Positions 16,394-25,974 are shown, counted from the first letter of the stretch. The stretch is DNA of 64,000 nucleotides from an uncultured Porphyromonas sp. (GCA_934364985.1 CAKRMU010000004.1:1-64000), one strand, 5' to 3'. The notes: a model not told the origin generated them from the sequence alone. Translations and numbers: made by a program.

Positions 16394-16852
16394 TTATATC
16401 CGTCCGCCTATGCCCTTAAACTTCTCGACAAAGGAGGATATCCGCAGGAAGACTCTTTTTTTCATGGACAAATAATCAGGGGATAATTTACTTTTCCCTT
16501 TGGGCAACGCATCAGGCAATTCCATGCCATTTTCACTGGCGTATTCTCGGTTGAGAGAGTGCTGAATATATCGTTTTGCAGGCTCTTCTTCCAGTTTTTC
16601 TTCTTTTATTATTAAGGCAGACTCCTCTCTCTGTTTCTCCTGTGCGTAGGTAAAGAATCCCTCAATGATTTCCGATTTGTCCTTGTATGCGTCCAAGTCG
16701 TGCGTGTTAATAAAGTCTTCGCTGATATATCGGTAGAATAGTGTGCCGAGGACGAATTGCTTGAAGTCCCAGCCATCAATGGCTCCACGTACCTCATCTG
16801 CGATGCTCCAGATGGTAGCTTGCAGCTTTTCTCTTTGACTAATGCTCGTCAT
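16394..16852 (-). pseudogene. Scar of a type I restriction system: HsdM N-terminus fused to HsdR C-terminus
   Basis: The frame encodes 152 residues. Residues 1-~50 (ISQREKLQATIW, EVRGAIDGWDFKQFVLGTLF) match the start of the HsdM methylase subunit, which is normally 500 residues or more. From about residue 55 the sequence instead resembles the C-terminal helical tail of the HsdR restriction subunit: ALIIKEEKLEEEPAKRYIQ, then LSPDYLSMKKRVF and the ending FVEKFKGIGG. The methylase catalytic motifs, the specificity subunit and the HsdR nuclease/helicase are all missing. An in-frame deletion inside an hsdM-S-R operon explains this. Both family matches are from memory. The chimera could still be expressed but cannot methylate or cut DNA. 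Confidence 0.75.
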
Positions 16853-16998
16853 ATATTTTGTACATCTATAATGCGTTATCAGTACCCAAAGGTACACTTT
16901 TCCCCCGATATTCCATACTCCTTTCCCCTCTACACATAGGATTGAAGAGGGGATGCCTTTCGTCGTGATCCGCCCATCGGTGCGTAGTCAGAGGGGCT

Positions 16999-17039
16999 TA
17001 TCCCATGGTCAAAAGGCGATAGACCTTGACCATGGGATA
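16999..17039. repeat. 14-bp perfect inverted repeat in a gene-free gap
   Basis: TATCCCATGGTCAA (16999-17012) and TTGACCATGGGATA (17026-17039) are exact inverted copies around a 13-nt loop. There is no T-run on either side, so it is not a standard terminator. It lies in the 378-nt gap between fabK and the hsdM/hsdR scar. Nothing else recognisable is present in that gap. Confidence 0.7.
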
Positions 17040-17230
17040 GCTGTCCGAAAGTCTTTCTTCTGCCCCTTCCTTTAGGGTGTGTAGGTATTTCGGTTATCCT
17101 CTTTCCTGTCGTCCTAAACAGACAGTGTGCTATCTATAGGTATGTGCGTATGCTGACCTCATCACTTCGGGCTTAGTGTGCTGAAAGTGACGGGATGTCG
17201 GCACGCTTTAGAGTGGGGCATATTAGGGGA

Positions 17231-18181
17231 CTATAGCGACAATTTTGCTAAGGAGCGTAAGGTCTCTTTCGTCTCTTTGATGAGGCTATCCATGATATCT
17301 CGCACGGGGCGTATGTCATTGATGGTCGCGGAGATTTGCCCTATCTCTAATTCTCCCTCCTCAAGATTGCCCTCTCGCATTCCCTCTTTTGCCCTTCCTC
17401 TGCCGAGTAATTGCGATAGCTCTTCTTTTGTGGCTCCTCTCGCCTCTGCTTCTGCAACAAGGTCTGCGAACTTGCCTTTGGCTAAGCGTGTAGGTATCAG
17501 TTTTTTGAGCATCAACTTTGTCTCTCCTTCCTCAAGAGATATGCAATGCTCTTTGAATGATGGGTGGCAAGCACTCTCCTGTGATAGAGCAAAAGCGGTG
17601 CCTATCTGGACACCCTCGGCACCTAATGCCATGGCTGCCACGACTGCCATCCCTGACGCTATACCTCCTGCAGCTACAAGAGGTAGGGTAGTGGATTGCC
17701 GGACAGCCGGGACGAGACACATACTTGTGGTTTCCTCTCTACCATTATGTCCGCCTGCCTCAAAGCCTTCAGCGATGACGGCATCTACGCCGGCATCCTC
17801 GGCTTTTTTGGCAAATTTTGCACTGCTGACTACGTGAAGTACTTTGATATTATGTTGCTTCAGGAGTGGGGTCCATTGCTTAGGATTGCCTGCGGATGTG
17901 ATCACTACCGGCACTTGCTCTTCAATAGCAATGGCGATTAATTGCTCTATATCCGGTTTGACTAATGGGAAATTGACCCCAAAGGGTTTATCTGTGAGTT
18001 TTCGGGTATTCCGGATCTCTTCTCTCAATTCGTCCGGTGTCATTGTGCCCCCGGCGAGTACTCCCAATCCGCCTTCGTTGCTCACGGCAGATGCCAATTT
18101 GTACCCGCTTGTCCATGCCATCCCACCCTGGATGATGGGGTATTGTATGCCCAGTAGTTGTGTCAGTCTATTCTCTTTCAT
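17231..18181 (-). CDS. fabK: FMN-dependent enoyl-ACP reductase FabK (nitronate monooxygenase superfamily)
   Basis: This is a 316-residue TIM-barrel flavoprotein. Features include QYPIIQGGMAWTSG at the first strand, GGLGVLAGGTMTPDEL, KPFGVNFPL, the EGFEAGGHNGREETT loop, and the phosphate-binding VAAGGIASGMAV plus GAEGVQIGTAFALSQES. FabK carries out the last reduction of type II fatty-acid elongation, and Bacteroidales such as Porphyromonas rely on it. A 2-nitropropane dioxygenase is the alternative; the sequence pattern favours FabK. It is the last gene of the tkt-rpiB-M3-fabK run (14-nt gap). Confidence 0.87.
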   Translation of the reverse strand: MKENRLTQLLGIQYPIIQGGMAWTSGYKLASAVSNEGGLGVLAGGTMTPDELREEIRNTRKLTDKPFGVNFPLVKPDIEQLIAIAIEEQVPVVITSAGNPKQWTPLLKQHNIKVLHVVSSAKFAKKAEDAGVDAVIAEGFEAGGHNGREETTSMCLVPAVRQSTTLPLVAAGGIASGMAVVAAMALGAEGVQIGTAFALSQESACHPSFKEHCISLEEGETKLMLKKLIPTRLAKGKFADLVAEAEARGATKEELSQLLGRGRAKEGMREGNLEEGELEIGQISATINDIRPVRDIMDSLIKETKETLRSLAKLSL

Positions 18182-18195
18182 CTATCAGTAGGGTA

Positions 18196-20175
18196 TTATT
18201 TAATCAGTCCTGAGCGTCTCTTCAAGGCTTCGATAGAAGGCTCACGACCTTTAAAGTTTCGGAATAAAACTTCTGGCTCTTCGGAATCGCCACGCTCAAG
18301 GATTTCGTGCTTAAACCGCATGGAGGTGGTATGGTCTTTCAGCCCATGCTGTAAAAACTCCTCGAAGGCATCGGACTCTAATATCTCTGCCCACTTGTAC
18401 CCGTAGTAGCCGGCTGCATATCCTCCATCAAAGATATGTGAGAATGCGGTGCTTACACTGGTGCCATCAATGTGTGGTAGTAGTGTCACTCCCTCGTAAG
18501 CTTTAGCCTCAAGTGCCTCTACGTTTTGTGGCAATAGGCTGGGGTCTACGGAGTGCCACAGCATATCTAAGTACCCAAACCCGAGCTGACGAATGCAAGC
18601 ATAGCCCTCAAGAAATAAGGTATTTCGATGTATCGCATTGAGCAATTCCTCTGGTATGGTTTCGCCTGTCGCGTAATGCTTGGCAAAGGATTTAAGAAAT
18701 TCTGATTGCCTTGCCCAATTCTCATTAAAGTGCGATGGAAGCTCTACGAAGTCGTGTACGACGTTAGTGCCACTCAGGGATGCGTACGGAACCTGAGTGA
18801 GTAGCCCGTGTAGCCCATGACCAAATTCGTGAAATAGGGTCGTCACTTCGTCATGGATGAGAAGGGATGGCTGCTTTTCGGTAGGAGGGGTGAAATTCAT
18901 GACAAGGCTCACAACGGGGCGAACGGATCCGTAGGCTTCTACATAATTAGTCATCCAAGCTCCGGATCTTTTACCCTTACGCGGAAAGAAATCACATAGG
19001 AGTAAGCCTATGAATTCTCCCTTAGAGGCCACCTCGTATACCTTAACATCCGTTTTGTAGGGTAGGTACTTGCGGGTCTCTGTTATCTGAAGCTCATAAA
19101 GATCTGATGCGAGATCAAACATTGCTCGCACTACGCTATCGAGTTTGAAGTAAGGACGTGTCTTCTCTTCGTCATACTCTAAGTGCGTTTGTCTGTATTT
19201 CTCAGCTAAGTAGCTCCAATCCCAAGGCTGGAAGTCTTTGATCCCCTCAGTTATCTCGGCGATTTCCTTATTCGCTAAGGGTAGATATGCCCGCTTCAGT
19301 TCGTCGAGCATCTCATATACGCGGGATGGATTGCCTGCCATTTTGGTACTCAAACGATAATCTGCATAGCTACTATATCCGAGTAGTTTCGCTATCTCAT
19401 ATCGTAATTGGGCGATTTTGTAGACCTGAGCTTTGTTGCAGGTTTTCTTACTCTCGTCCATGCAAAGTGTGGCTCTACCCAAGTACATCTTCCTGCGTAG
19501 CTCGCGGTCGTCGGAGTATTTTAGGACGGCACTATATGAGGGCATACTTAGATCGAAAATCCATCCTTCCTTGTCCTGTGTCTTGGCCAGCTCTTTCGCG
19601 GTTTCTATAGCTGACGAGGGGAGATGTGCGATAGTTGTCGCATCGGTGACCTGCAGTGCAAACGCGTTTTGCTCCCTAAGCAGGTTTTGCCCAAATACGA
19701 GTGTAGCTTGGCTAAGTGCTGACCGAAGCTCTTTTAATTGCTCCCTTACCTCCTTAGGTAGATAAGCACCCCGATTCTTATATCCCTCAAATGTCCTATA
19801 AGTCAGTCGCTGATCTATTGCAGACAACTTGGGTAATTCGGTTTCATACACTGCCCTAACTCTTTCGGCTAATACGCTATCCATCCCAATGTCATTGCTG
19901 AGGTCGGTGAGGAGTTTCATCATCTCCTCCGAAAGCTCCATCAGCCTATCATTGGCATCACAGCTAAGAAGATTAAAGAATATTGCCGTAGCTACGTTGA
20001 AGTCTTCTCCTGAATTCTCTAATGCGAGTATCGTATTCTGGAATGTAGGAGTGGCTTTTGAGGCTTTAATGACCTCTATCTCGGCTTTGTATTCTTTTGC
20101 CTTCTCTCTGATGTTTGTAGCTAAATGGTCGGGGTCAAGATTGCTAAAATCTGGAAATAATACCTTATTACTCAT
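18196..20175 (-). CDS. M3-family zinc metallopeptidase (peptidyl-dipeptidase Dcp / oligopeptidase A type)
   Basis: The protein is 659 residues and mostly helical. The thimet-type zinc site is HEFGH with His449, Glu450 and His453, and the third ligand is probably in ENWARQSEFL about 28 residues later. No signal peptide is seen, so it should act on peptides in the cytoplasm. Family members trim oligopeptides or remove C-terminal dipeptides; Dcp versus OpdA cannot be separated by eye. It lies 9 nt after rpiB and 14 nt before fabK on the same strand. This fits a peptide-fermenting lifestyle. Confidence 0.9.
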   Translation of the reverse strand: MSNKVLFPDFSNLDPDHLATNIREKAKEYKAEIEVIKASKATPTFQNTILALENSGEDFNVATAIFFNLLSCDANDRLMELSEEMMKLLTDLSNDIGMDSVLAERVRAVYETELPKLSAIDQRLTYRTFEGYKNRGAYLPKEVREQLKELRSALSQATLVFGQNLLREQNAFALQVTDATTIAHLPSSAIETAKELAKTQDKEGWIFDLSMPSYSAVLKYSDDRELRRKMYLGRATLCMDESKKTCNKAQVYKIAQLRYEIAKLLGYSSYADYRLSTKMAGNPSRVYEMLDELKRAYLPLANKEIAEITEGIKDFQPWDWSYLAEKYRQTHLEYDEEKTRPYFKLDSVVRAMFDLASDLYELQITETRKYLPYKTDVKVYEVASKGEFIGLLLCDFFPRKGKRSGAWMTNYVEAYGSVRPVVSLVMNFTPPTEKQPSLLIHDEVTTLFHEFGHGLHGLLTQVPYASLSGTNVVHDFVELPSHFNENWARQSEFLKSFAKHYATGETIPEELLNAIHRNTLFLEGYACIRQLGFGYLDMLWHSVDPSLLPQNVEALEAKAYEGVTLLPHIDGTSVSTAFSHIFDGGYAAGYYGYKWAEILESDAFEEFLQHGLKDHTTSMRFKHEILERGDSEEPEVLFRNFKGREPSIEALKRRSGLIK

Positions 20176-20184
20176 CAGCGTATA

Positions 20185-20631
20185 TTACTTCACAGGAATC
20201 TTATTGACCCTATCTATGTGTCTGCCACCCTCAAATTCTGTCTCAAAGAATTCTCGAGCTATGGCTCTCGCTTCATCGGCATTAACAAAGCGCCCAGGCA
20301 GACTTAAGACATTGGCATCATTGTGCTGGCGTGTGAGGTGTGCCTGCTCTACGTCCCATGCTAGTCCCGCACGCACCTTAGGGTGCTTATTGAGCGTCAT
20401 TGAGATGCCATTACCACTTCCGCAGACGGCAACACCCCAATCGACTTCGCCACTATCAATAGCATCCCCTAACTTATGCCCATAATCGGGATAATCTACC
20501 CTGTCATCCGAGTAGGTGCCAAAGTCATATATCTCAGCTTCAGGTAGCCACTCATCAAGGAAATGCTTAACTACTTCTTTAATCTCAAAGCCGGCATGAT
20601 CACTGGCTAAACCAATCTTATTAATCTCCAT
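20185..20631 (-). CDS. rpiB: Ribose-5-phosphate isomerase B
   Basis: The 148-residue protein matches the RpiB/LacAB fold: LASDHAGFEIKEVVKHFL at the N-terminus, YPDYGHKLGDAI, the VAVCGSGNGISM catalytic loop with the active cysteine and anion hole, and RQHNDANVLSLPGRFV. It interconverts ribulose-5-phosphate and ribose-5-phosphate. It follows tkt by 16 nt, so the two non-oxidative pentose phosphate enzymes are made together. Confidence 0.95.
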   Translation of the reverse strand: MEINKIGLASDHAGFEIKEVVKHFLDEWLPEAEIYDFGTYSDDRVDYPDYGHKLGDAIDSGEVDWGVAVCGSGNGISMTLNKHPKVRAGLAWDVEQAHLTRQHNDANVLSLPGRFVNADEARAIAREFFETEFEGGRHIDRVNKIPVK

Positions 20632-20647
20632 AAAACACTATTATTGA

Positions 20648-22681
20648 TTATTTATTCAGTAACAAGCGTACTTGTTTTAATACATTATCAGCAGTGAACC
20701 CTAACTTTTCGTCCAGCACTTTATAAGGGGCAGAAAAGCCAAAACTCTCCATTCCCCATATGCTACCTGCCCCTTGAGGAATCAGTCCTTGAAGGTTGAC
20801 AGGTAGTCCTGCAGTCAAACCAAAGCGTGGCAATCCCTCAGGTAATACTTCCTTTTGATAGGACTCTGATTGTTGCCTAAAGATAGCTTCGCTCGGAATG
20901 GAGACGATGTTGCAGTGAATGCCTTCTTTGTCTAAGAGCTTTGCCCCTGCAACTAATGTTGACACCTCAGAGCCTGTAGCTACAAGCACAGCATCGGGAT
21001 GCTCCACTTTTTGTACTATATATCCGCCTCGCTTAGCTCGGAGACTATTCTGGTAGTTGTTATTAGGTAGGTCATCAACATTCTGCCTTGAGAAAATCAT
21101 CGCAGTAGGTGTTGTCTTATTCTCCATTGCCATTTGCCAAGCAACAGTTGTCTCATAGACGTCAGCTGGTCGTAGCACCATTGTGGATGGTTTTCCACTA
21201 TGATTTTTAAGTTTCTCCATTAATCGGATCTGGGCTTCTTGCTCCACAGGTTCGTGCGTTGGTCCATCCTCGCCTACTCGGAATGCGTCATGCGTCCATA
21301 CGAATCGGATAGGTACCTCCATAAGAGCTGCGATACGTACGGCAGGCTTCATATAGTCTGAAAATACAAAGAATGTACCGCAGGCAACGTGGAACCCGCC
21401 ATGAAGTGCTATTCCGATGCAGATGGTTGCCATTGTGAGTTCTGATACTCCTGGCTGGAGGAATCCTCCCGTAAAATCATCCTTTGTGATGGCCTTGGTC
21501 TTTTTTAGGAAACCATCCGTTTTGTCTGAATTCGATAGATCGGCACTCGAAACTATCATATTGGGTAGATGCTCAGCCAGATATCCTAAGACGGTTGCTG
21601 AGGCATTACGTGTGGCACTATTGGCTTTTTGTTCGATCTTTGACCAATCTATATTCGAGGTATCTAATGATAACCAATGGTCTAATTCCGTAGCATCTTG
21701 TGGATTAGCTTCCCTCCAGGACGTAAAAGAATTGATCCAATCATTGGCTAACTTTCGCAGTTCCTCCCTACGATTGTCATACAAGGCTTTAACTTCATCC
21801 CTAATAACGAAAGGCTCTTCAGGGTTTCCTCCTAAGTTACTTATGGTCTCAGAGACACCCCCTCCCGCAGCCGAAAGAGGTTGACCATGGGTCTTAACTA
21901 ATCCTTCAAAGCACTCTCCTTCAGGCGAAAGCATCCCCTTGCCCATGGTTGTATGCCCAATAATGAGACAAGGCTTCCCCTGTACTGAAATTGCTGTATC
22001 TAAGGCCTTGCGGATCTCGTTGTGGTCATTACCATTGATCTCAATGACCTCCCATCCCCATGCTCGATATTTCATTCCGACATCTTCGCTCATCACCTCG
22101 GATACTTTTGTAGATAGCTGTACCTCATTGGCATCATAAAACATCACGAGGTTATCAAGCCCTAAGTGTCCTGCGATTCGACCAGCTCCTTGCGATACTT
22201 CCTCCTGTACTCCACCATCTGAGATAAAGGCAAAGATACGTTGACGCATTAGGGCTTTCCCAAAGCGAGCAGTCATTTTTTTAGCAGCAATAGCAGCCCC
22301 AACAGCCATCGTATGCCCTAAACCAAGAGGCCCAGAAGTATTCTCAATACCGCGCACTACATCCAGCTCGGGATGGCCGGGTGTTGGGCTTCCCCACTGA
22401 CGAAATCCCTTTAGTTCCTCCATAGTAAATCGCCCTGTCATCGCCAAAACACCATAGAGCATAGGACTCATATGTCCGGGATCAAGAAAGAACCTATCCC
22501 GTGCTATCCAATTTGGTCGTTCAGGGTCATAGACCATATATTCCGAAAATAGGATGTGGGCAAAGTCCGCTCCACCGAGGGCCCCACCAGGGTGTCCTGA
22601 TTTAGCTTTTTCTACCATAGAGAGAGCTAATACACGTAAATTGTCAGCTGCCATTTGGCTGAGCTCGATATTTGTAGCCAT
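20648..22681 (-). CDS. tkt: Transketolase
   Basis: This is a full-length 677-residue thiamine diphosphate enzyme of the pentose phosphate pathway. Recognisable parts are the substrate loop KSGHPGGALGGADF, the ThDP-binding DGGVQEEVSQGAGRIAGHL region, and, in the pyrimidine-binding half, RVGEDGPTHEPVEQE. The C-terminal domain follows (VLVATGSEVSTLV). It heads the tkt-rpiB-M3-fabK run, with a -7 element about 70 nt upstream. Confidence 0.97.
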   Translation of the reverse strand: MATNIELSQMAADNLRVLALSMVEKAKSGHPGGALGGADFAHILFSEYMVYDPERPNWIARDRFFLDPGHMSPMLYGVLAMTGRFTMEELKGFRQWGSPTPGHPELDVVRGIENTSGPLGLGHTMAVGAAIAAKKMTARFGKALMRQRIFAFISDGGVQEEVSQGAGRIAGHLGLDNLVMFYDANEVQLSTKVSEVMSEDVGMKYRAWGWEVIEINGNDHNEIRKALDTAISVQGKPCLIIGHTTMGKGMLSPEGECFEGLVKTHGQPLSAAGGGVSETISNLGGNPEEPFVIRDEVKALYDNRREELRKLANDWINSFTSWREANPQDATELDHWLSLDTSNIDWSKIEQKANSATRNASATVLGYLAEHLPNMIVSSADLSNSDKTDGFLKKTKAITKDDFTGGFLQPGVSELTMATICIGIALHGGFHVACGTFFVFSDYMKPAVRIAALMEVPIRFVWTHDAFRVGEDGPTHEPVEQEAQIRLMEKLKNHSGKPSTMVLRPADVYETTVAWQMAMENKTTPTAMIFSRQNVDDLPNNNYQNSLRAKRGGYIVQKVEHPDAVLVATGSEVSTLVAGAKLLDKEGIHCNIVSIPSEAIFRQQSESYQKEVLPEGLPRFGLTAGLPVNLQGLIPQGAGSIWGMESFGFSAPYKVLDEKLGFTADNVLKQVRLLLNK

Positions 22682-22748
22682 GTTAAGTATACCTTATATG
22701 ATTAGTATGTGATAATTCTATATAAAAACTTCTTTTCCCCAACATTCA

Positions 22749-22756
22749 CAAAGTTA
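22749..22756 (-). promoter_or_regulatory. -7 element upstream of tkt
   Basis: TAACTTTG on the minus strand lies 68 nt before the tkt start. No clear -33 element is seen. Confidence 0.5.
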
Positions 22757-22900
22757 ATCATTTTTCCTGAGTTGTGCATTTACATATTTAGGAAAGCCGT
22801 CGTGAGACGTATGAACATAGATAACGTATTGTACTTGAAGCTAAACATCGATAGCTTTAGTGGAGGATGACAGATATACAGAGGTGCTATTTGGGGAAAT

Positions 22901-22946
22901 AAAAAGGTGATTAGCTGATGTGCATAAGCACCTTCAGCTAATCACC
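22901..22946 (-). terminator. Terminator of rpsA
   Basis: GGTGATTAGCTGA and TCAGCTAATCACC form a perfect 13-bp stem with a 15-nt loop. On the minus strand it is followed by a short T-run. It starts ~32 nt after the rpsA stop. Confidence 0.88.
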
Positions 22947-22977
22947 CAATATGATATGGCGAGAAATCTACTATCGA

Positions 22978-24765
22978 TTACTCGTCGTTAGCTTTCTCGA
23001 TCTTCTCACGAAGAGCTGCCAAAGCATCGATGTCACCGAGGGTCGACTTCTCTATCTGAGCAGTCTCTTGACGGCTATTCTCGTTATTGGAAGGCTTATT
23101 TGCTCTCTCTTCTTGGCGGTTACTCTTCTCTTCGTCTTCGCGAATACGGCTGTGGCTAAGGATGATCCTCTTAGACTCGCTATTGAATTCGATCACCTTA
23201 AAGTCAAGTGTCTCACCGAGCTGAGCTTGTGTGCCATCTTCCTTAACTAAGTGTTTAGGAGTAGCAAAACCCTCAATGCCGTGAGGTAACTCGATGACAG
23301 CACCGCGGTCCAATAGCTCAACAATCTTGCCCTGGTGGATGGTCCCTACTGCAAATAGCGAACCTAAGTTCTCCCATGGGTCAGTCTCCGTCTGTTTGTG
23401 ACCAAGGCTTAGACGACGATTTTCCTTATCTATCTCAAGGACAACGACCTCAATTGGATCGCCAATCTTAGTGAATTCGCTTGGGTGTTTGATACGCTTT
23501 GTCCAAGATAGATCGCTAATATGGATAAGCCCATCTATGCCGTCAGGGAATGATACGAATATACCAAAGTTAGTGAAATTGCGTACTTTGGCAGTGTGCT
23601 TAGAGCCTACAGGATAAGTGCTGTCAATACTATCCCAAGGATCAGGGGTCAACTGCTTGATACCAAGGCTCATCTTACGCTCTTCGCGGTCGAGTGTAAG
23701 GATCTGAGCTTCTACCTTTTCTCCTACCTTGAGTAGATCATGAGGGCTACGTACATGCTGAGTCCATGACATCTCACTCACGTGGATAAGACCTTCAACA
23801 CCAGGAAGTACCTCAACGAATGCACCATATTCTGTGATGACTACTACGGTACCTTCTACCTTGTCACCTACCTTTAGGGTCTCATCAAGACTATCCCAAG
23901 GATGAGGTGTTAGTTGCTTAAGACCAAGGGCGATACGATTACGCTCCTCGTCAAAGTCAAGGATAACCACATTGATCTTTTGATCAAGCTGTACAACTTC
24001 TTCCGGAGTGCGTATTCTGCCCCACGACAGATCTGTGATGTGGATAAGACCATCCACTCCTCCAAGATCGATAAACGCACCATAAGGTACGATATTTTTG
24101 ACGGTACCCTCAAGCACTTGACCTTTCTCAAGCTTGGAGATAATCTCAGATCTCTGTGCCTCCAGCTCTTCCTCAATCAGGGCCTTGTGCGATACGACTA
24201 CATTCTTATACTCTTCATTGACTTTGATGATGCGGAATTCCATTGTCTTATCAACAAATTCATCAAAGTCGCGGATAGGTTTAACGTCAATCTGAGATCC
24301 AGGCAGGAATGCTTCGATACCAAAGATCTCTACAATCATACCGCCACGGGTACGACTCTTGATAAAGCCTTTAACCACTTCTTGCTTCTCCATAGCCTCA
24401 TTGATACGCTCCCAAGAACGTGCTTGGCACGCTTTGCGATGGCTAAGGATTAGCTGACCGTCCTTATTTTCCTGCACCTCAACAAATACTTCAACGGTAT
24501 CTCCAACAGCGAGGTCGGGATTGTAGCGAAATTCGGATGCCGAAACAACGCCAAAGGACTTGAAACCTACGTCGACAATTACTTCTCGCTTGCTGATGGA
24601 CTTGACGGTACCTTTAACGATCTCGCCCTCAGTTACATCTTCCATTGTTGAGGCATACTGTGCCTCCATCTCCTTGATGTGCTCGGGTGAATCTTCTGTA
24701 GCACGCTCGAAGCTGTCCCAATCGAAGCCCTCAAGAGGCTTCACTTCTTCGTAGTAATTTTTCAT
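22978..24765 (-). CDS. rpsA: 30S ribosomal protein S1
   Basis: The 595-residue protein has about six consecutive S1/OB-fold RNA-binding repeats. They are recognisable by the recurring pattern G(A/I)F(I/V)...G(V/I)(D/E)GLIH(I/V)S(D/E)(L/M)SW (for example near residues 225-245, 310-330 and 395-415). The C-terminal tail is rich in Asn, Glu and Gln. S1 brings mRNA to the ribosome, which matters in Bacteroidetes because Shine-Dalgarno pairing is weak. It has its own promoter and terminator. Confidence 0.96.
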   Translation of the reverse strand: MKNYYEEVKPLEGFDWDSFERATEDSPEHIKEMEAQYASTMEDVTEGEIVKGTVKSISKREVIVDVGFKSFGVVSASEFRYNPDLAVGDTVEVFVEVQENKDGQLILSHRKACQARSWERINEAMEKQEVVKGFIKSRTRGGMIVEIFGIEAFLPGSQIDVKPIRDFDEFVDKTMEFRIIKVNEEYKNVVVSHKALIEEELEAQRSEIISKLEKGQVLEGTVKNIVPYGAFIDLGGVDGLIHITDLSWGRIRTPEEVVQLDQKINVVILDFDEERNRIALGLKQLTPHPWDSLDETLKVGDKVEGTVVVITEYGAFVEVLPGVEGLIHVSEMSWTQHVRSPHDLLKVGEKVEAQILTLDREERKMSLGIKQLTPDPWDSIDSTYPVGSKHTAKVRNFTNFGIFVSFPDGIDGLIHISDLSWTKRIKHPSEFTKIGDPIEVVVLEIDKENRRLSLGHKQTETDPWENLGSLFAVGTIHQGKIVELLDRGAVIELPHGIEGFATPKHLVKEDGTQAQLGETLDFKVIEFNSESKRIILSHSRIREDEEKSNRQEERANKPSNNENSRQETAQIEKSTLGDIDALAALREKIEKANDE

Positions 24766-24899
24766 TTAAATAAATTGGTGAATAAATATTGTTACTATCT
24801 CTACTTTAGGCTCGTTATGAGGCTAAAGCAATATCTTTAGTCCTATGTCCCTGCTACTGCACATTATGGTACATACTTAAGGGAGCATAGAAACTTCGG

Positions 24900-24930
24900 C
24901 AAAGGTACAAAAGATTATCTATAAAACCAA
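24900..24930 (-). promoter_or_regulatory. rpsA promoter
   Basis: On the minus strand TTG (24928-24930) is followed after 20 nt by TACCTTTG (24900-24907). This matches the consensus fully. The leader to the rpsA start is ~130 nt, long enough for autoregulation by S1, although no specific structure was assigned. Confidence 0.8.
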
Positions 24931-25040
24931 TAGTTTTTTACCCTCATTTTCAAGAAATTAATCTACTGCTATGCGGGTGCCAATATCGGATTCTCTTTGG
25001 CTGTATTACGGAGGTGTGAAAAAGAAGATGGTTTCTATGC

Positions 25041-25961
25041 CTAAAGAGTGAATTTATTATTTCGAGGGTGGTATTGTAGAATCTCTTGTCTCAGCTGCGA
25101 ACGGTCAATATGGGTATATATTTCGGTCGTCGCAATATCAGCATGTCCCAGCATATCCCTTATTGCTTGCAGGTTGGCACCGCCCTCTAAAAGGTGTGTG
25201 GCAAAGGAATGTCTAAAAGTGTGTGGTGAGATCTCTTTTTCCAATCCTATGCCATCAGCTAGTGCTTTGATCACCTTAAAAACCATTTGGCGTGATAGCT
25301 TCGCTCGCAGGCGTGAGAGAAAAACGTAATGGGTATAGGGAGGCTTTGCCTCGATATTATGCCGTAAGGGCAAATATGCCTCAATACGCTCTACTGCTGT
25401 TTGAGACATAGGTACTAAACGCTCTTTACTGCCCTTGCCCACGACGCGGATATACATCTCCTCTAAAAACAGGCATGAAAATGTGAGGTCGCACACCTCC
25501 GAAACCCTTAGACCACAACTATATAGAAGCTCTAATATTGCCGCGTTGCGTAGTCCATGCTGTGTCTCGGTATCAATAGAATCGAGGAGGGCATCTACTT
25601 CCTCCACGGTCAATACTTCAGGCAACCCCTCTTCGACTCTCGGGCCATCCAATAATTCCGTGGGGTTATCCACCAATATCTCCTCTAATTCTAAAAAACG
25701 ATAGAAACTCTTTAGACCACTAACGATACGGCGTAAGCTTCTTTTGCCTAATCCTAAGTCTACGAGGTAGGCAAGGAATCCCTCTAAGTCCTCGTAAGTA
25801 AGGGTGAGAAATGGTTTGCCAATCATTTCAGAATACTCCAAGAGATGCTCAATGTCATGCCCATAACTCTCTATGCTATTGGTGGCTAAATGTCGTTCCA
25901 ATAGCAAATACTCCCGATAATCCTCTAAAAGTTCTTCTGCAAAATGTCCCGTTGTCATCAT
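25041..25961 (-). CDS. xerD: Tyrosine recombinase XerD
   Basis: This is a 306-residue site-specific recombinase that resolves chromosome dimers at dif with XerC. The core-binding SAM-like domain spans ~10-95 and the catalytic domain ~112-300. The catalytic residues can be placed: Arg152 (CGLRVSEV), Lys176/Lys178 (GKGSKE), His247 and Arg250 (HTFRH), His273 (LGHADI) and nucleophile Tyr282 (EIYTHID). The housekeeping length and lack of nearby integration genes favour XerD over a phage integrase. Two adjacent Met codons leave a one-codon start ambiguity. Confidence 0.92.
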   Translation of the reverse strand: MMTTGHFAEELLEDYREYLLLERHLATNSIESYGHDIEHLLEYSEMIGKPFLTLTYEDLEGFLAYLVDLGLGKRSLRRIVSGLKSFYRFLELEEILVDNPTELLDGPRVEEGLPEVLTVEEVDALLDSIDTETQHGLRNAAILELLYSCGLRVSEVCDLTFSCLFLEEMYIRVVGKGSKERLVPMSQTAVERIEAYLPLRHNIEAKPPYTHYVFLSRLRAKLSRQMVFKVIKALADGIGLEKEISPHTFRHSFATHLLEGGANLQAIRDMLGHADIATTEIYTHIDRSQLRQEILQYHPRNNKFTL

Positions 25962-25966
25962 TGCTA

Positions 25967-25974
25967 CAAAGGTA
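25967..25974 (-). promoter_or_regulatory. -7 element immediately upstream of xerD
   Basis: TACCTTTG on the minus strand is only 5 nt from the first possible xerD ATG, implying a very short or absent leader. The -33 region is not convincing. Confidence 0.4.

Noticed and set aside
17178..17837. 219-residue open frame on the plus strand opposite fabK
   Set aside because: It lies antisense within a clear fabK gene and its serine/alanine-rich translation is typical of a shadow frame.
24000..24453. Plus-strand open frame opposite rpsA (part of 23914-24453)
   Set aside because: It is a shadow of the strongly coding rpsA gene, with no start context or family resemblance.
25041..25961. Integrase of a mobile element
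   Set aside because: The tyrosine recombinase has XerD length and motifs. No excisionase, attachment repeats, tRNA target or cargo genes flank it.
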